Of a stretch of DNA of 64,000 bases, positions 10,462 to 22,057 are shown one piece after another. Position 1 is the first letter of the stretch, and each line of letters opens with the position of its first letter. Source of the DNA: Heliopora coerulea (taxonomy: Eukaryota; Cnidaria; Anthozoa; Scleralcyonacea; Helioporidae); the NCBI GenBank assembly GCA_030142905.1, contig JASJOG010000351.1:124001-188000 (forward strand). The letters run 5' to 3'. A program made the position numbers and the translations under genes. The notes beneath the pieces are model-generated. The model ran no database searches. It was not told the origin of the DNA and saw nothing but the letters and a program-made list of their open reading frames with translations.

Positions 10462-11286
10462 GGTCATAAGGCTGTCGAGCGCCGAAAAACGAACAAATCC
10501 GATTCGAGAATTGAGGGACGTTGTTTTTAAGCGATGGCACAGGTCATCTTGCCAAGAATTGCAAATCTGTCAACAATAAAAATGGTCCTTTCAAAGCCGG
10601 AGTCGCCCGGAATATGTCTAACCGAGGAAGACTTGGGACTAGAATCGTGCATCCAAAATGATCAGCTACCGCTTATGAACGGTGAGAAGTTACCAATTAT
10701 AAAGAGCGCAGGCGTCAAAATGCCCGGCGGCGTAGAGTGTCAAATGCCAGTGGTCAAAGGTAAAGTCGGCGACACCATAGTAGACACCCTTAAGAATACG
10801 GGTTGTAGTGGAGTGGTGATTAGAAAGGATCTGGTACGGAACAAGCAGTACACTGGGAAGCATGGTTCCATGCTGCTCATTGATAATACAGTTTGTCAGG
10901 TTCCAATCGTCAAAATACATGTGGACACTCCATACTTGAAAGGAGAGGTCGAGGCACAGTGTCTGCCGAATGCAATCTACGATCTCGTCATTGGCAACGT
11001 TGAAGGTGCTAGAGCCCCTGATGATCCAGTTCTCACTTGGCATGAAGCGTGTGTCGTAACTAGGAGGGCGCAGTCAAAAAGACGTGGAGAGCTAAAGTCT
11101 CTGAAGACCCTCGAAACGTCAAAAGGAAAGTTGATTGGCCGAGAAGATCTCGCTAGGCTACAACACCACAATCCAACCCTCAAGAAGTACCGATGCAAGA
11201 TGGATGTGCAGATCAAGGGTGACCAAGAAGTGTATTTCGAAGAGAAGGGGGGATTTTGTATCGTTTGTATAGAGGCCCTCGTGTGA
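10462..11286 (+). pseudogene. Gypsy Gag tail and retropepsin-like protease
   Basis: Continues the Gag frame after the insertion, with a stop shortly before ATG 10534. Then comes an aspartic protease-like region. The active-site area reads NTGCSGVVIRKDL where DTG is expected, so the catalytic Asp is replaced or displaced. The flap/C-terminal part includes LIDNTVCQVPI and NAIYDLVIGN. The C-terminal 60 residues (REDLARLQHHNPTLKKY) are the linker that normally leads into the integrase zinc finger. It ends by frameshift near 11260. Confidence 0.75.
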
Positions 11287-11795
11287 ATAAAGGGAAGACT
11301 CTCTGTCAGGTGATGGTACCCCAGCCGCTTCGACAACAGGTGATGGATATTGCTTACAGTTCTATCATGGGTGGCCATGGGGCGTTAAGAAGACCACAGA
11401 TAAGATCACAAGTAGCTTTTATTGGCCTGGAATTCATGGTGATATAACGAGGTTTTGCCGATGTTGCGACATTTGCCAGGAAAGGTTGCAGAAGGGAAAA
11501 GTCCCCAGAGTCCCCCTAGGCAGAATGCCACTTACAGACACACCTTTCAAGAGAGTTGCAGTAGACTTAATCGGACCAATATACGCACCAAGCGAGCAAG
11601 GACATCGCTACATTCTTACACTCGTCCATTATGCCACTCGCTATCCGACTCAGTTCGACTGAAATCCATCAGCACGGAGGCAGTAGCTGAAGCTCTGGTC
11701 GATATGTACAGCAGATTAGGCGTACCCGAGGAGATTTTGAGTGACATGGGCACTCAATTGGTTTCCGAGTGCATGCAGGAAGTGTCCAGATTATT
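11250..11795 (+). pseudogene. Gypsy integrase fragment with frameshifts
   Basis: Pieces in different frames: H2C2 region (MDIAYSSIMGGHG, the first His is Tyr), then FCRCCDIC-type Cys pairs around 11450-11480. An integrase core follows, with AEALVDMYSRLGVPEEILSD and GTQLVSECMQEVSRLL. At least two frameshifts. Homology stops near 11795, where minus-strand hAT sequence begins. Confidence 0.7.
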
Positions 11796-12801
11796 GACAG
11801 CAGCCTGTGATACACACAGCTGCAGTCTGTGAGGAATACAATAAATATTGAGTATCTTTGGATTCAAGCGCTGTAGCTTTCCTGTAACTCCTTCTTTTGT
11901 GATTGTCATTACAGAAACTCCATCACTGCCAAAGCCAGTAACTTTATAAACACTAATGTTCTTTGGCTACGCGCAGGTTTAATTGCCTCAGTAATGGTAG
12001 CAGCCGTACCATCAGAGACCTGGACATTAGTAAAAAACCGGATGACGGGTTTGTAAGTGTCCATTTTGACAAGTCTAGCATAAATTACAAGCATTATTAT
12101 TACACATTATGTCCGTGCTTTAAAAGAATGCTGATGGACGGAGACTCTTGGATTTCTTTGGTTATATCTTCTTTAATAACTTCAGCTATTGCATCTTGCA
12201 TTTCGTTTGTTATGATACCCGATGTGTAAGTAGCATTTTCACTACAGCATAACTCCTGGACATATGGTGCGTTCAATAGTTCTAGGAGTGATAGAAGACA
12301 TGAATATTTCTGAGTGGCGATTCCTTCCTTGCAAAGCCAATAAACAGCTTTCATTGATGCATCAACAGCCCTTTCCTTGCCAGTCGGTGCCACAGCAACA
12401 GCTCTTGCCATAGATCCTTCCATTGACTTTGTTACAATGCTTGCATGGTGATCGCTATGAGCGTCGTGTCTCTCTAGCATGCTCGTCCGAAAGTTACTAC
12501 AACCAACAGTAAATGCATTTGTTTTCAAAGCGCCCAAACACAATTTGCAAAACATAGCATTCTTTTCCTTATACTCAAGCCATGTGTACTTCATTGTCCA
12601 ACTTTAATGAAATGACCTCTCACCATTTTTTTTTGTGCTTGTGCTAGTTGTGGAAGTAGCTGTTGAACTTGAATGGCCGTCCTCATTTTCTGTTTCATCG
12701 TAAATGTTTTGTGTTGTTTGACTTGTTACGGTACTTTCATCAGCATCTTGCCTTGGATGTTTAGCACTGGCAAAATGAATTAACTTTGTTTGTTTTAACA
12801 T
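11796..12801 (-). pseudogene. hAT-superfamily transposase fragment
   Basis: Read from 12801 downward: a Ser/Thr-rich N-terminus (opening MLKQTKLIHF), a TAA near 12604, then a zinc-finger block WLEYKEKNAMFCKLC with ERHDAHSDHH. After a frameshift near 12100 comes LVIYARLV and NVQVSDGTAATI. After another near 11940 come TGFGSDGVSVMT and CIPHRLQLC, typical of the hAT RNase-H-like domain (first acidic residue and the CxxH motif). It resembles the hAT-derived ZNF862 type. The C-terminal dimerisation part is absent, cut at the gypsy junction. Confidence 0.7.
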
Positions 12802-14760
12802 GAATAAAGCATCAATATAACTACTGAAAATTCATTCAAGATGGCGAAGCACCAGAAAGCATCATTTCATACTTGAACATGCACAGAATTCACGATTTTA
12901 TGGACGCCCCCCATTGGGTGTTTTAAGACGCCATATCCAATAAAATTTTGGTTTATATTAAGAAGAAATCGATGTCGTTACATAAAGTATTCGTACATAT
13001 TTTATTGTAAAGGTGACCGATATACGCGCGTGAAAAGTGAAAATTTTTTCATAGTTTTTTCTTTGTGCCCTTGGGACCCCTTGCGCTAATTCTAGTGCGG
13101 CATTTCCTGAAAAAAGTGCAGCAAGCCGCTGTCTGGTAAGAACACTGCTTGATGGCATGGAAAATTTTATTATGGCGTGGATTGCGTTCTCTGAACAACC
13201 CCTAAACTGCCGTGTGTAACTAATTTTTAGGCACTTTTATGAATGTTTATTCTAACTCAAACCCTAACCTTTACCCTAAAAGTCGGCCAAGAAGATTTAC
13301 TTACTGATCCAAACGCTATATTTAAATCTGAACGCAATATTTAAAGCCAAACTCGTCCACAGTATTTTGATGGCGTGTACATTTTTGTGATGGCGTCATT
13401 TGCACGCCCTGAGCTGCAGTCTAGCCAAAACCTGCATTTATCCCGCATCCAAAATCCAATAGTCTACAATCTGGTTCAATCCAGTTTCTGGTGAAGAGAT
13501 ATACGGTCCATCTCTACCATTCATTTTGATGCTCTATGACGTTAACTGAATGATGTATCGAGATACCTGCCAACACTTCGGTTTCCACTCCTAGAACCTA
13601 ATTATATTCCTGTCCGAAGTTTTGTACAATTGTACTAAAGCCATTTTTTCCCTTTACGTTTCTGGGGTGGAAACCCGTGTATAATATTACAAGAAAGTTT
13701 GTTCGACCAAGTTGAAGATGACTACAAGTTAGTTGAAAGGTTGAAAACAAAAATGAAATTGCTTTCAGTCTTCGAAGCTAACGATGTTCTGTATCTTATG
13801 GAAATACTCAGGGGTCACCAAAAGCCAACAAGCAAACTGGCTTTCTAAATATTTGTTTTCGAAATAAGAACCTATGATAAATATGACTAAGTTTTACTGT
13901 TGATTCCATTAGTAAACAGCTTTTTCAAAGTTGGTACCAAGACTGGCAGGTCATATGATGTCATATTCAACTACTTCAGGTAATGCGACAGAACATTCCC
14001 AGGGAAAATTTTTAGAGCTCTTGGCTCTTTGAAGGGGAATTTTTGACCGGCATGCAGAGGAAGCTCAAAAGACCCATAAAATCAGTGCAAAACGAGATTG
14101 TTGATATCTTGATATTTTGTTCTCCAATTATTTAAAACCTATCCGGTATATCCAGGTGGAAGATGCCACATAAGTTTTGGGAACGCCTTTACTTTCATGG
14201 CTAACCTCATTGACCCAGGTGGGCCCAGGTTTAGTTATGTCATTGGTTCAAATTAGGAATGTTTAGTACCCTAGTTCACATAATGAGATATTCCACTTGA
14301 CTGGTTACTTTTATGGTAAGATTTAAAGCAACAAAGTGAGTTATTTCATAATGTGAACTGGATGACAACAAGGTGATTACTCCCCCTGTAGTTGGTATTG
14401 CTCTCACCACTGACTGGGGTTTGATTCCAGCTCTGTGCAGTTAGCTGATTAAAGTTATCTTTGTCACATGTAAGAAAGTGTTGTCCAGTTTGACTCTATC
14501 AAACATCACAGGTATTCTTCAGGTACTCCGATTTCCTCCTGTAGTAACACTGAAACCATGAGGGATGGCCCTTACTGGACCTCTAGGAAGAATAGCTTAG
14601 TGAGCTGTAAGGGTTATCCAGTATAAATAAACAAAGGCACTTTCCCTTTGTTTTACTCTTCACTCTTTTACACACAACAGAACAAAAAAAACCAATTAAG
14701 TGAATCAGCTCATGATTTCAATCAGGTGGCAACAAGCATCAACAAAACTGAGCAGATATT
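12802..14760. other. No gene seen
   Basis: AT-rich sequence. A short AACCCTAACCTTTACCCTAAA stretch near 13258-13278 is telomere-like by chance or decay. No coding signal with splice sites was found. Confidence 0.5.
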
Positions 14761-15018
14761 GCTTGTACACATGATCCATACATATCTTACATGAGGTTAC
14801 CAATGTACCTAACCATATGTACCATATGGCTGGTACCACATAATTTTGCTTGTACTCATGATCCACACATATGTTACATGAGGTTATCAATGTACCTAAC
14901 CATATGTACCATATGGTTGGTACCACATAATTTTGCTTGTACACATGATCCACACATATCTTACATGAGGTTACCAATGTACCTAACCATATGTACCATA
15001 TGGCTGGTACTGTATAAT
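14761..15018. repeat. 87-bp tandem repeat, about three copies
   Basis: Copies start at 14761, 14848 and 14935 with GCTTGTACACATGATCC and contain CCATATGTACCATATGG, a palindrome. 87 is divisible by three, so both strands stay open across it by chance; I do not call a gene. Confidence 0.85.
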
Positions 15019-18000
15019 CATGGTTACAAGCCCTAAACATAGCAAATGTCTCCCCACAATCTTCATTTTGAAAAACAACAAGGCAAATCCTCACTAATGA
15101 GAAAATCCACAATTTTAATTAGAAAAATCAAAAATTCATGTCTGAAAGATGTTCACAGTTAATATGACCTAATCACCAACAATTTTAGCACTCAGTCCCC
15201 CTCTCAACCTGAGGGGGCTACACCAAAGTTAATATGGTGTCATACATCTTCATGGAGTATCAGTTTCATAAACCATTGATATTTCCAGTATATAAACCTC
15301 CAATAGAATCCATCTCCATTCCTGCACATGTATCTGTGTGAACAGATGGTTATCGGGCATGTGCTCATGTGGTATACTTGGTTATTATGTGTGGGCAGTG
15401 ACAGCTTTAGCAAGGGTAGGGAACCTTTCAACTCCCATAGAAAAATTTTTGCCTTCCTTTTTATACCCCAAACTAATAATAAAAGTGTAGGATCTGTACT
15501 TCTTAGTTGCTGCTGGGGATGTTGATGGCATTGTTGTAGTGCTTGTGGTTTTCCAACTCTGTGACTGGGGTTTTGGTGGCACAGTGCACAGAAGTGGATT
15601 CAAAATTTTGAGAAAGGGGAAAAGCAAAACGTTTTTACAAATTTATTCCACAGCGTGGCAACTTAGTGGAAGAATTTTTATGTCACCATCATTGCTATCT
15701 AAGCATGAACATTAGGAACCAAAACCTCTTCTATACCAAGGTCAGACTTAAATGTTTGCCAGACCCAACTGAAAAGTTTCTATTCAATTAATCAACTGTT
15801 TTGTAACCAAACAAAAAGTCACTTAACAACTTATCAAAAAAGGAGGTGCACATCTGGTGTACTTCTGTCTAAATCCACACATGATGGGTGTCCATGTGTC
15901 TTTGAACTCTGAATGGAATTGTTTCCATTTTAACAGTGGGATTTAGTTTACTGACTTTTAAAATAAGTTGCTAAAATGCATTGAATTTATAAATTTTCAT
16001 TTATTTTTATGGAAAAACAGCCCAATTATTTGGTATTTTCAATTAAAACATACTGACTCAAACACTTTGGAAGTAAAATATCGATTCAAGCTCGACTCCA
16101 AGCTAACATTGTGGAAGAAAAATGCCCTGGGTGAGAAGCAACATCTGCCACACCCACTCCCAGCACGTGAGAGGGGGCTTCACTTCTAACGCCCTGAAAC
16201 AATTAAGAAAACAATAATATAGCATTCTATTAAGATAAAAATGTTTAATATCAGTACTTACTTGAGTCGATCTAGTCCTCGAACTCGTCTAGAAAAAGTT
16301 TGCTGAATCACAAGGACCTGGATTCTCTACCACTGATACTTGACTGACTGTCAATCAGAATTGCGTTTCGACACTGATCTTTATGTTCAAAATCACAACA
16401 TAGATACTCAGTATGACTTTCCGGATTGTTCTAAGATAAAGAGCATTCTTTAGTTCACCGTGACTGTCCAAATTCCAAAATATCAGCGAAATGAGGCAAG
16501 CTATTTTCGTACAATATTCATAGATTCTCTGCTATTTCCCCTTGACGACACTCGTGCACTTCCTGGTTCCAGCAGGATTGAAACGAAATATATCTTGCAT
16601 GTCTTACTTTTTCTTCCTGAGAATTTTGACTTATAAAACCTTCACTGTGATTCGCCATGACTTTATCCTACCTATGTGTGAAACCGCTGAAACACAGGTA
16701 TGCAGCTTTCAAACACCACCCAAACCACTGCCCAATTGCCCAACCCACGTGGCCCAAATAAGTAGTGAAGATCAAAAACAAAAGGGAAAGGCCGCCAAAA
16801 CTTAATTTGGTAAAACAGTGAAGGAGGTCGTTACCTATATCATTACATTGAAATAGTCCATTTCAGGCTAAATGCCCACATGTGCCAGTTCTTTTACCTC
16901 AAGCACGTGAGATGTTTGTTTTCCTACTACTCTAACGTGACGTTGGACTATTGGTTACTATTTGTTGACTGAAATTAAGGGACATCTCCTCTTCTAGTTT
17001 TATCTACCATAGCTGTGTAGCCAAAGGATTCTACACCATCTACCAACCTGGGTTCGGCCACCCTCATTTGAATGATCAAACATTGACAAATAAATTCATA
17101 CGTTTGGAAAGTTTTACCCACCAGATAAGCAAAATTACCCGTGCTTCGCGCAACAGGACCCTGACCCGTTGTGAGGGTCTAGACAGTTGCGGTGGCAGGG
17201 TGGGGCCTGAGTGGACATGGGCTCACCCAAAATTTAGCTTGCCCATCCAAGAATATTGGCGATTTTCTCTTTTGCCTAATTTTCCCTTCATAAATGAGTT
17301 CTAACAGCAAAATATCAGTGCGTCTTGAAGGAAGTTTATATTCAATGCAGTTCTGGCGTATTGACGACAAAAAAAAGCATAAGCACTGCGTTGATGTCAT
17401 ACGAGGTGATGATACATTTGGTTGTTGATTGTAGATATTTTGTGTACGCGTTGCCTGCCTGCATTTTCTGGAAATGAAATAAGATTAAATACACACAGAC
17501 AACAAAGACATCATTAAACGGTTTTGGAGACGGCACACCAAATTTACCGCTGTCGGACCCAACTTTTGTGCCCCGCCAAAAATAATATTAATTTAATTCC
17601 TGGCGCCCCCCCTCTGGCTAAAGAACTGTCCATTCAGTGAACAGAATGCAAACATTATGGTTCTTGGGCCGCTCTTAATTCCGTTTCTTTAGACATTTTC
17701 GAATCTGAAGTCTTAGTTCGATTCGTTCTAAGCCAACGTAACATTTATAACAGCCAGCAAACAATGGAATACGGAGGGACTGCGGAGCGTTTTGCTAAAG
17801 CGAGGATGGAAAACTTCTTGTGGAAAAATCGGTGGAGGGAAAACGTCGTAAAGAATGACCGGGGAAAAGTTGCCCCTTATCCTTCCAGCTACGCGGTCCC
17901 TGATATGAGAATCGTACATGGCGTCAACATATTACAACTCATGAGAAAAAGTCGCATGCACGTTTATACCATGTAGAAATCAATATATGTCAGTGGTAAT

Positions 18001-20311
18001 AATCTAGATGTTTTGGAACTTATTCGGTTAACTGTAACTGCAAACATAAGTTCCTGTATAGCTGTTAAGAACTGAGGATGGAGGTGGCTTTCGTGATTGG
18101 AGAATGACTCACTAATGATTCAAGATGTTGTGAGCAGTACCTGGCAGTTTTGGATTCACGCTTACAGTGCATTCAAACTAACGAAGTATTTGAATGATTA
18201 ACTGGTCCAAAAACTTCTCGAAAATTTTCTAAATATTGCAGGATTTATTGAAGAAATACATGTTTTGGTCGTCACTTGCTATCCAAATAAAAAACTGGGA
18301 AAATGCAAAACATAAATGAAAACAAAATATAAGTAATAAAAACTGTCCAGAGCCACGTCAATTTTAAATGTAGGTTGGTTACAGAGTCTTTATTGTAAAT
18401 CCTATAAAGATTTGATACTCTTTTTCATGTATATTTGCTAATATCTATCTAAAAATGGACCTTGGTTTCTCAAATTTACATGTCACGGTTTTACATGCTA
18501 ATCATCAAAATTTCATTTTGGTAACATGAGTTGTCTAATCGTATTATGCATCATTTTCTGAACACCGACGTTTTGGTTGCTTAACCTCGATTGTTTAGCA
18601 TATCTTGACTCTGGAACAGGAACAATCTATACTCTACAATTGCACACTTTCTGAATCAAATCTCGGCTCAGGACAACTTGGTTGATGTCACTCTATGGTT
18701 ATGCGTTTCGTGATTGCGGATGGCTCGGTTTCTTTCACTGCACCAGCTGACATTTTGGCATGTCATGGTTATGGGTGATACGTCGTTGAAACATTCTCTG
18801 CCATTGGTTGGGTCTGTTCTGGTTTGTAAATTGATTGGGAAATTGGTTGGGTCCCGCCTTTACTGGTTGTAAATGGCTCGATTGTTGTCAGTGAATTTTA
18901 AGGTACTGCTGCATCTGGATGGTACCACGTTTGAAGCCACTCCATTAGGTGTGTGGTCGATCAATCGACCCGTTTCCATTCCGTCCTAACGTCCTCCACA
19001 CAGTAGTGTATACGTGACCGTGGTACCAGAACTTCGTCAAAGTCTTCCTCTGGGTCGCAGATGTTAAATGTACAAAAATTTTGTTCCCATTTCTGATTTC
19101 CAGCGCTATACAGCCAAATCCGTCAGTCACAATCACATTTAAAAACGCCCATTAATTTCAAGATCGATCTGTCACTCCTTGCTTGAAAACCTGGCAACGT
19201 ACGAGGGAACTCAGAACACAGTTTTCGCAAGGATCCCACAGTACAAAGATACCTCTTCATTCAAGAATTCCGTATTTCGTTACATGATGTCCAGATTAAA
19301 AAACTGTCTTACTATAAAATTCTTTACTCGAGTAAATCTACTAACACCGATAAACTCTTGTTGATTGAAGCTCTCCAGTGTGACTAAACTCATTTACTTC
19401 TTATTCTTTCGATCAAGATGGTTTTCTGTACACCATACACTGCAGCACTTCCCTCTGAAATCTGGAACACCTTTCTGAAAGAAAAAAAGGATCACTCGGT
19501 CTTTTCCAACTAAATTAGAAACTCCGTTACGTCGATTGGCGACGGTTTTCCTTCATATAGGCTTTGAGCATCCCACGAGAAGATTGCGACAGCTTTTTGC
19601 TCGGTGTGTGCGGCACAGACAGGTCAGCGGCAGTATATCGTAAGTGAAGTCAAAGGTTGAAACATCCAAAATAGCCTGACCGACTGCCGGAGGTTTTAGC
19701 TTAAAAAATTCACATCACTCAACTTCCAATATGAGATCAAGGAATGAAGGAGAATTTTCACCTTCTCTCGTATTAATCAAAATTAAGCAACTCGCCTATA
19801 ACAACCAATAAGAAAATTGAACTCATATTCTGTGCTTTGGGCAAGGCTGCATTCCCTAACTGTTTTTACACGATGAGACGAAACTCGAATCCTTCGGTTA
19901 CTCAATTATGATCGCGATCGTTTTAAGCGACAACAAATCAGAATGGAGCAAGTTGCGGGTTCGCGTCTCGCCACCACACGTATCACCAGTAAAGAAGTAG
20001 GACAATGTTTCATTTAAAAGTCGACTTTTAAAGCTTTTCTCGATCACCTTGTGCTTGGTAGTTGGCGCAGATGAAGCTGACGGGTACGAGACAAGGGGAA
20101 ACTCCATCTTCATTCTCCGTACGATTATTCGCTCGAAACCCACCTCAGGGAAGGCAATGGCCTTTTGAATGTTTCCAACCTTGTCTTCTGTTATGATGTA
20201 CAGCACACAGAGAACAAAGAACTTGTCCTGCATCCCAATGATCACTTCATTCAACACTTTGCTTACGGAATGCCTCTGTAGAAATTTAATCACGTTTTCC
20301 TTGAAAGCACT
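15019..20311. other. Long stretch without a recognisable gene
   Basis: Scattered short open frames only, none with a domain I know. A minus-strand frame near 18945-19136 and one at 19898-20293 are open but lack support. Around 19945-19975 GCGGGTTCGCGTC resembles a tRNA B box without a clear A box. Confidence 0.4.
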
Positions 20312-20861
20312 TCAGTTTCCATCAATATTTTCATCACGTTCCCACGGCATCTTTCCCTTGGACTTAGATCGTGGTCTTCAGGAAGGTTACGATTGGTGTC
20401 TTCATAACATTGTTGACGACTGGCACCTCATGTTTCCATTTGGATCATGTTTTCAGTCGCGACATTCTCAATGACTACTTTCATCACGATGCTTACGGCT
20501 CCTTTCCTTTCCACGTCGATCACGTTCTTCATGAATGTTCCGATCATTACCTTGACCAATGGAATTTTGATGTCTTTCCTTTCGACCTCCAACACATACT
20601 TCACGAATGTCAGGAACAGAGCTTTCATCATGTTCTTTAAGATTTCTTTCCTTTAGACTTTCATCATGATCTTTATACGGTTCTTGCAGTTTACTTTAAT
20701 CGCTGTGCTTACAGTGTCTTCCCAGTCGGCTTCGATAGTATACTTCGCGACAGTCTCGAATACTGCTTTTATCACTTTGATTACGGCGTCTTCGCTTTCG
20801 ATTTTGAGCATGTGCTTGGTCAACGTCCCGATCATTACTTCGTCTTTCATCACGTTGCTTA
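20312..20861 (-). pseudogene. Displaced 3' half of the repeat-rich basic gene
   Basis: Minus-strand continuation, beyond the MITE, of the coding minisatellite exon. Degenerate units are still visible (KQRDERRSNDRDVDQAHAQ; RKERHQNS; RDESSH). The stop at 20696, further stops near 20480-20490 and a terminal TGA at 20312-20314 suggest decay after the insertion separated it from the rest. Confidence 0.5.
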
Positions 20862-20952
20862 AGTACCGTTTCCATATATTCGCTCACGATCGCTATTGAT
20901 CGCCAGCAATTCAGCGTGATCGACGGCGCTAATTTCGAAACAGTAGACGGTC

Positions 20953-21368
20953 GGACACCTTGATGGTCGGACACATCATTACCTTAGATTCCATACCTCA
21001 GAAGGAGGTCATTGTGCTCGTGGGGTTATTGATATTTTTTTTCTGGCTTTTTTTTAATGGAAGATGCTGGTCGATAGCGTGGTCTAGTGGATAACTCAAT
21101 GTCGTACATTGCTGAAGAGTGTGGATCGAACCGTGTATAGAACAGTTTATCTTGATCTACGTTTTCCTGTAGTAATTTTTTCTTCATCTTCTTTAAACAG
21201 TAAGGTTAAAGTTTCTTATAATTTATATGATTTACTTTGTTTTTAAACGTTAAAAATTTACTTTTGGTTAGGGTTAAGGTTAGGCCTACGATTAGGGTAA
21301 GATTTAGATTTAGTGGTTTAATGTCAAATAAACTTTGCTATCATGTGTCCGACCATCAAAGCGGTGCT
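20953..21368. mobile_element. Second inverted-repeat element nested in the MITE
   Basis: TTGATGGTCGGACACAT at 20960-20976 is mirrored by ATGTGTCCGACCATCAA at 21343-21359, with CACC/GGTG outside. Inside are a tRNA-like A/B-box pair (21080-21132) and TTAGGGTTAAGGTTAGG near 21270. Target duplication unclear. Confidence 0.6.
21077..21140 (+). other. tRNA-like internal promoter (A and B box)
   Basis: TGGTCTAGTGG (21080-21090) fits a Pol III A box and GGATCGAACC (21123-21132) fits a B box, 33 bases apart. No closed acceptor stem, so a tRNA-derived SINE fragment and not a tRNA gene. Confidence 0.45.
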
Positions 21369-22057
21369 TGACAGTGTACAGTTTCGAAACTTGCATCGAC
21401 GGCGATCATATGGAAACACTTTCCAGGGATCAGGCGATCGTTAACGATTTCGATCGCCAACGATCGCTGGGATAGAAAATGTTTTATCCCAGCGATCAAC
21501 AACGATCGTCAGCGATCATCAGTGATCATATAGAAACAAAATTCGGCGATCGAGCTGCAAAAATGTATCCCAATATGTAACGCTTTTCTTGTTACCGTCG
21601 CAACGTGTAGTGTCTGTTGTGAAAGAAAAAAGGAAAAAAAGTACTCTCTGTCAAACACACGAAATTCTTCGAAGAGGGTGTGATAAATTCCTTGCCGTTT
21701 TCTCTCGTCAAATATTCTCCCAATCCAAAAGTTAGTTTCTATCGATTGTTCTTCACGAGCTGTCTTCCCTTTAAATGTAGAAACAACAAATAATTCCCTT
21801 TAAGCAACAATTTATTTTTGTTTTCCATCTTTTGCAAGATACAACAGAAGATTCGTGCTAATGTATTCGCGAATACGCTTTGATTCTGATATCTGCTGAA
21901 CTACAAATTTATGGGGCAGCTGACGCGCTGTAAACCAAGCGATCATACGGAAACAAATAATTGCGATTGATAGCGATCCAAAGCGATTGTTCAGATAAAT
22001 GGTTTCAGCGATCGGGCGATCAACAGTGATCACCGGCGATTATATGGAAACCAGCCT

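Larger units (their letters stand above)
4878..11795 (+). mobile_element. Decayed Ty3/gypsy retrotransposon, Gag-PR-IN order, 3' truncated
   Basis: Gag (5258-6074) and protease-integrase (10462-11795) pieces on the plus strand are separated only by a later DNA-transposon insertion. Protease is followed directly by the integrase zinc finger and core, with no reverse transcriptase or RNase H between them. That order is known from the Gmr1-like gypsy lineage, where RT follows IN; here everything after the middle of IN is missing. The alternative is an internal RT deletion in a standard gypsy. The left boundary is a guess. Confidence 0.65.
20862..22057. mobile_element. Harbinger-type MITE with TTA target duplication
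   Basis: Ends share GTTTCCATATA followed by TCGC in inverted orientation (20868-20885 and 22034-22051). TTA flanks both sides (20859-20861 and 22058-22060). The 3-bp TWA duplication is typical of PIF/Harbinger. The interior is full of GCGATC/GATCGC words, including an internal inverted pair near 21405-21530 (GCGATCGTTAACGAT and GGGATAGAAAATGTTTTATCCC), so parts of the ends seem to have been duplicated inward. No transposase. Confidence 0.75.

Noticed and set aside
14705..15112. Open frames on both strands rich in Trp, Ile and Tyr
   Set aside because: Produced by the 87-bp tandem repeat, whose length is divisible by three; no start context or homology.
19940..19985. tRNA gene suggested by GCGGGTTCGCGTC
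   Set aside because: A B-box-like string is present but no convincing A box or cloverleaf.
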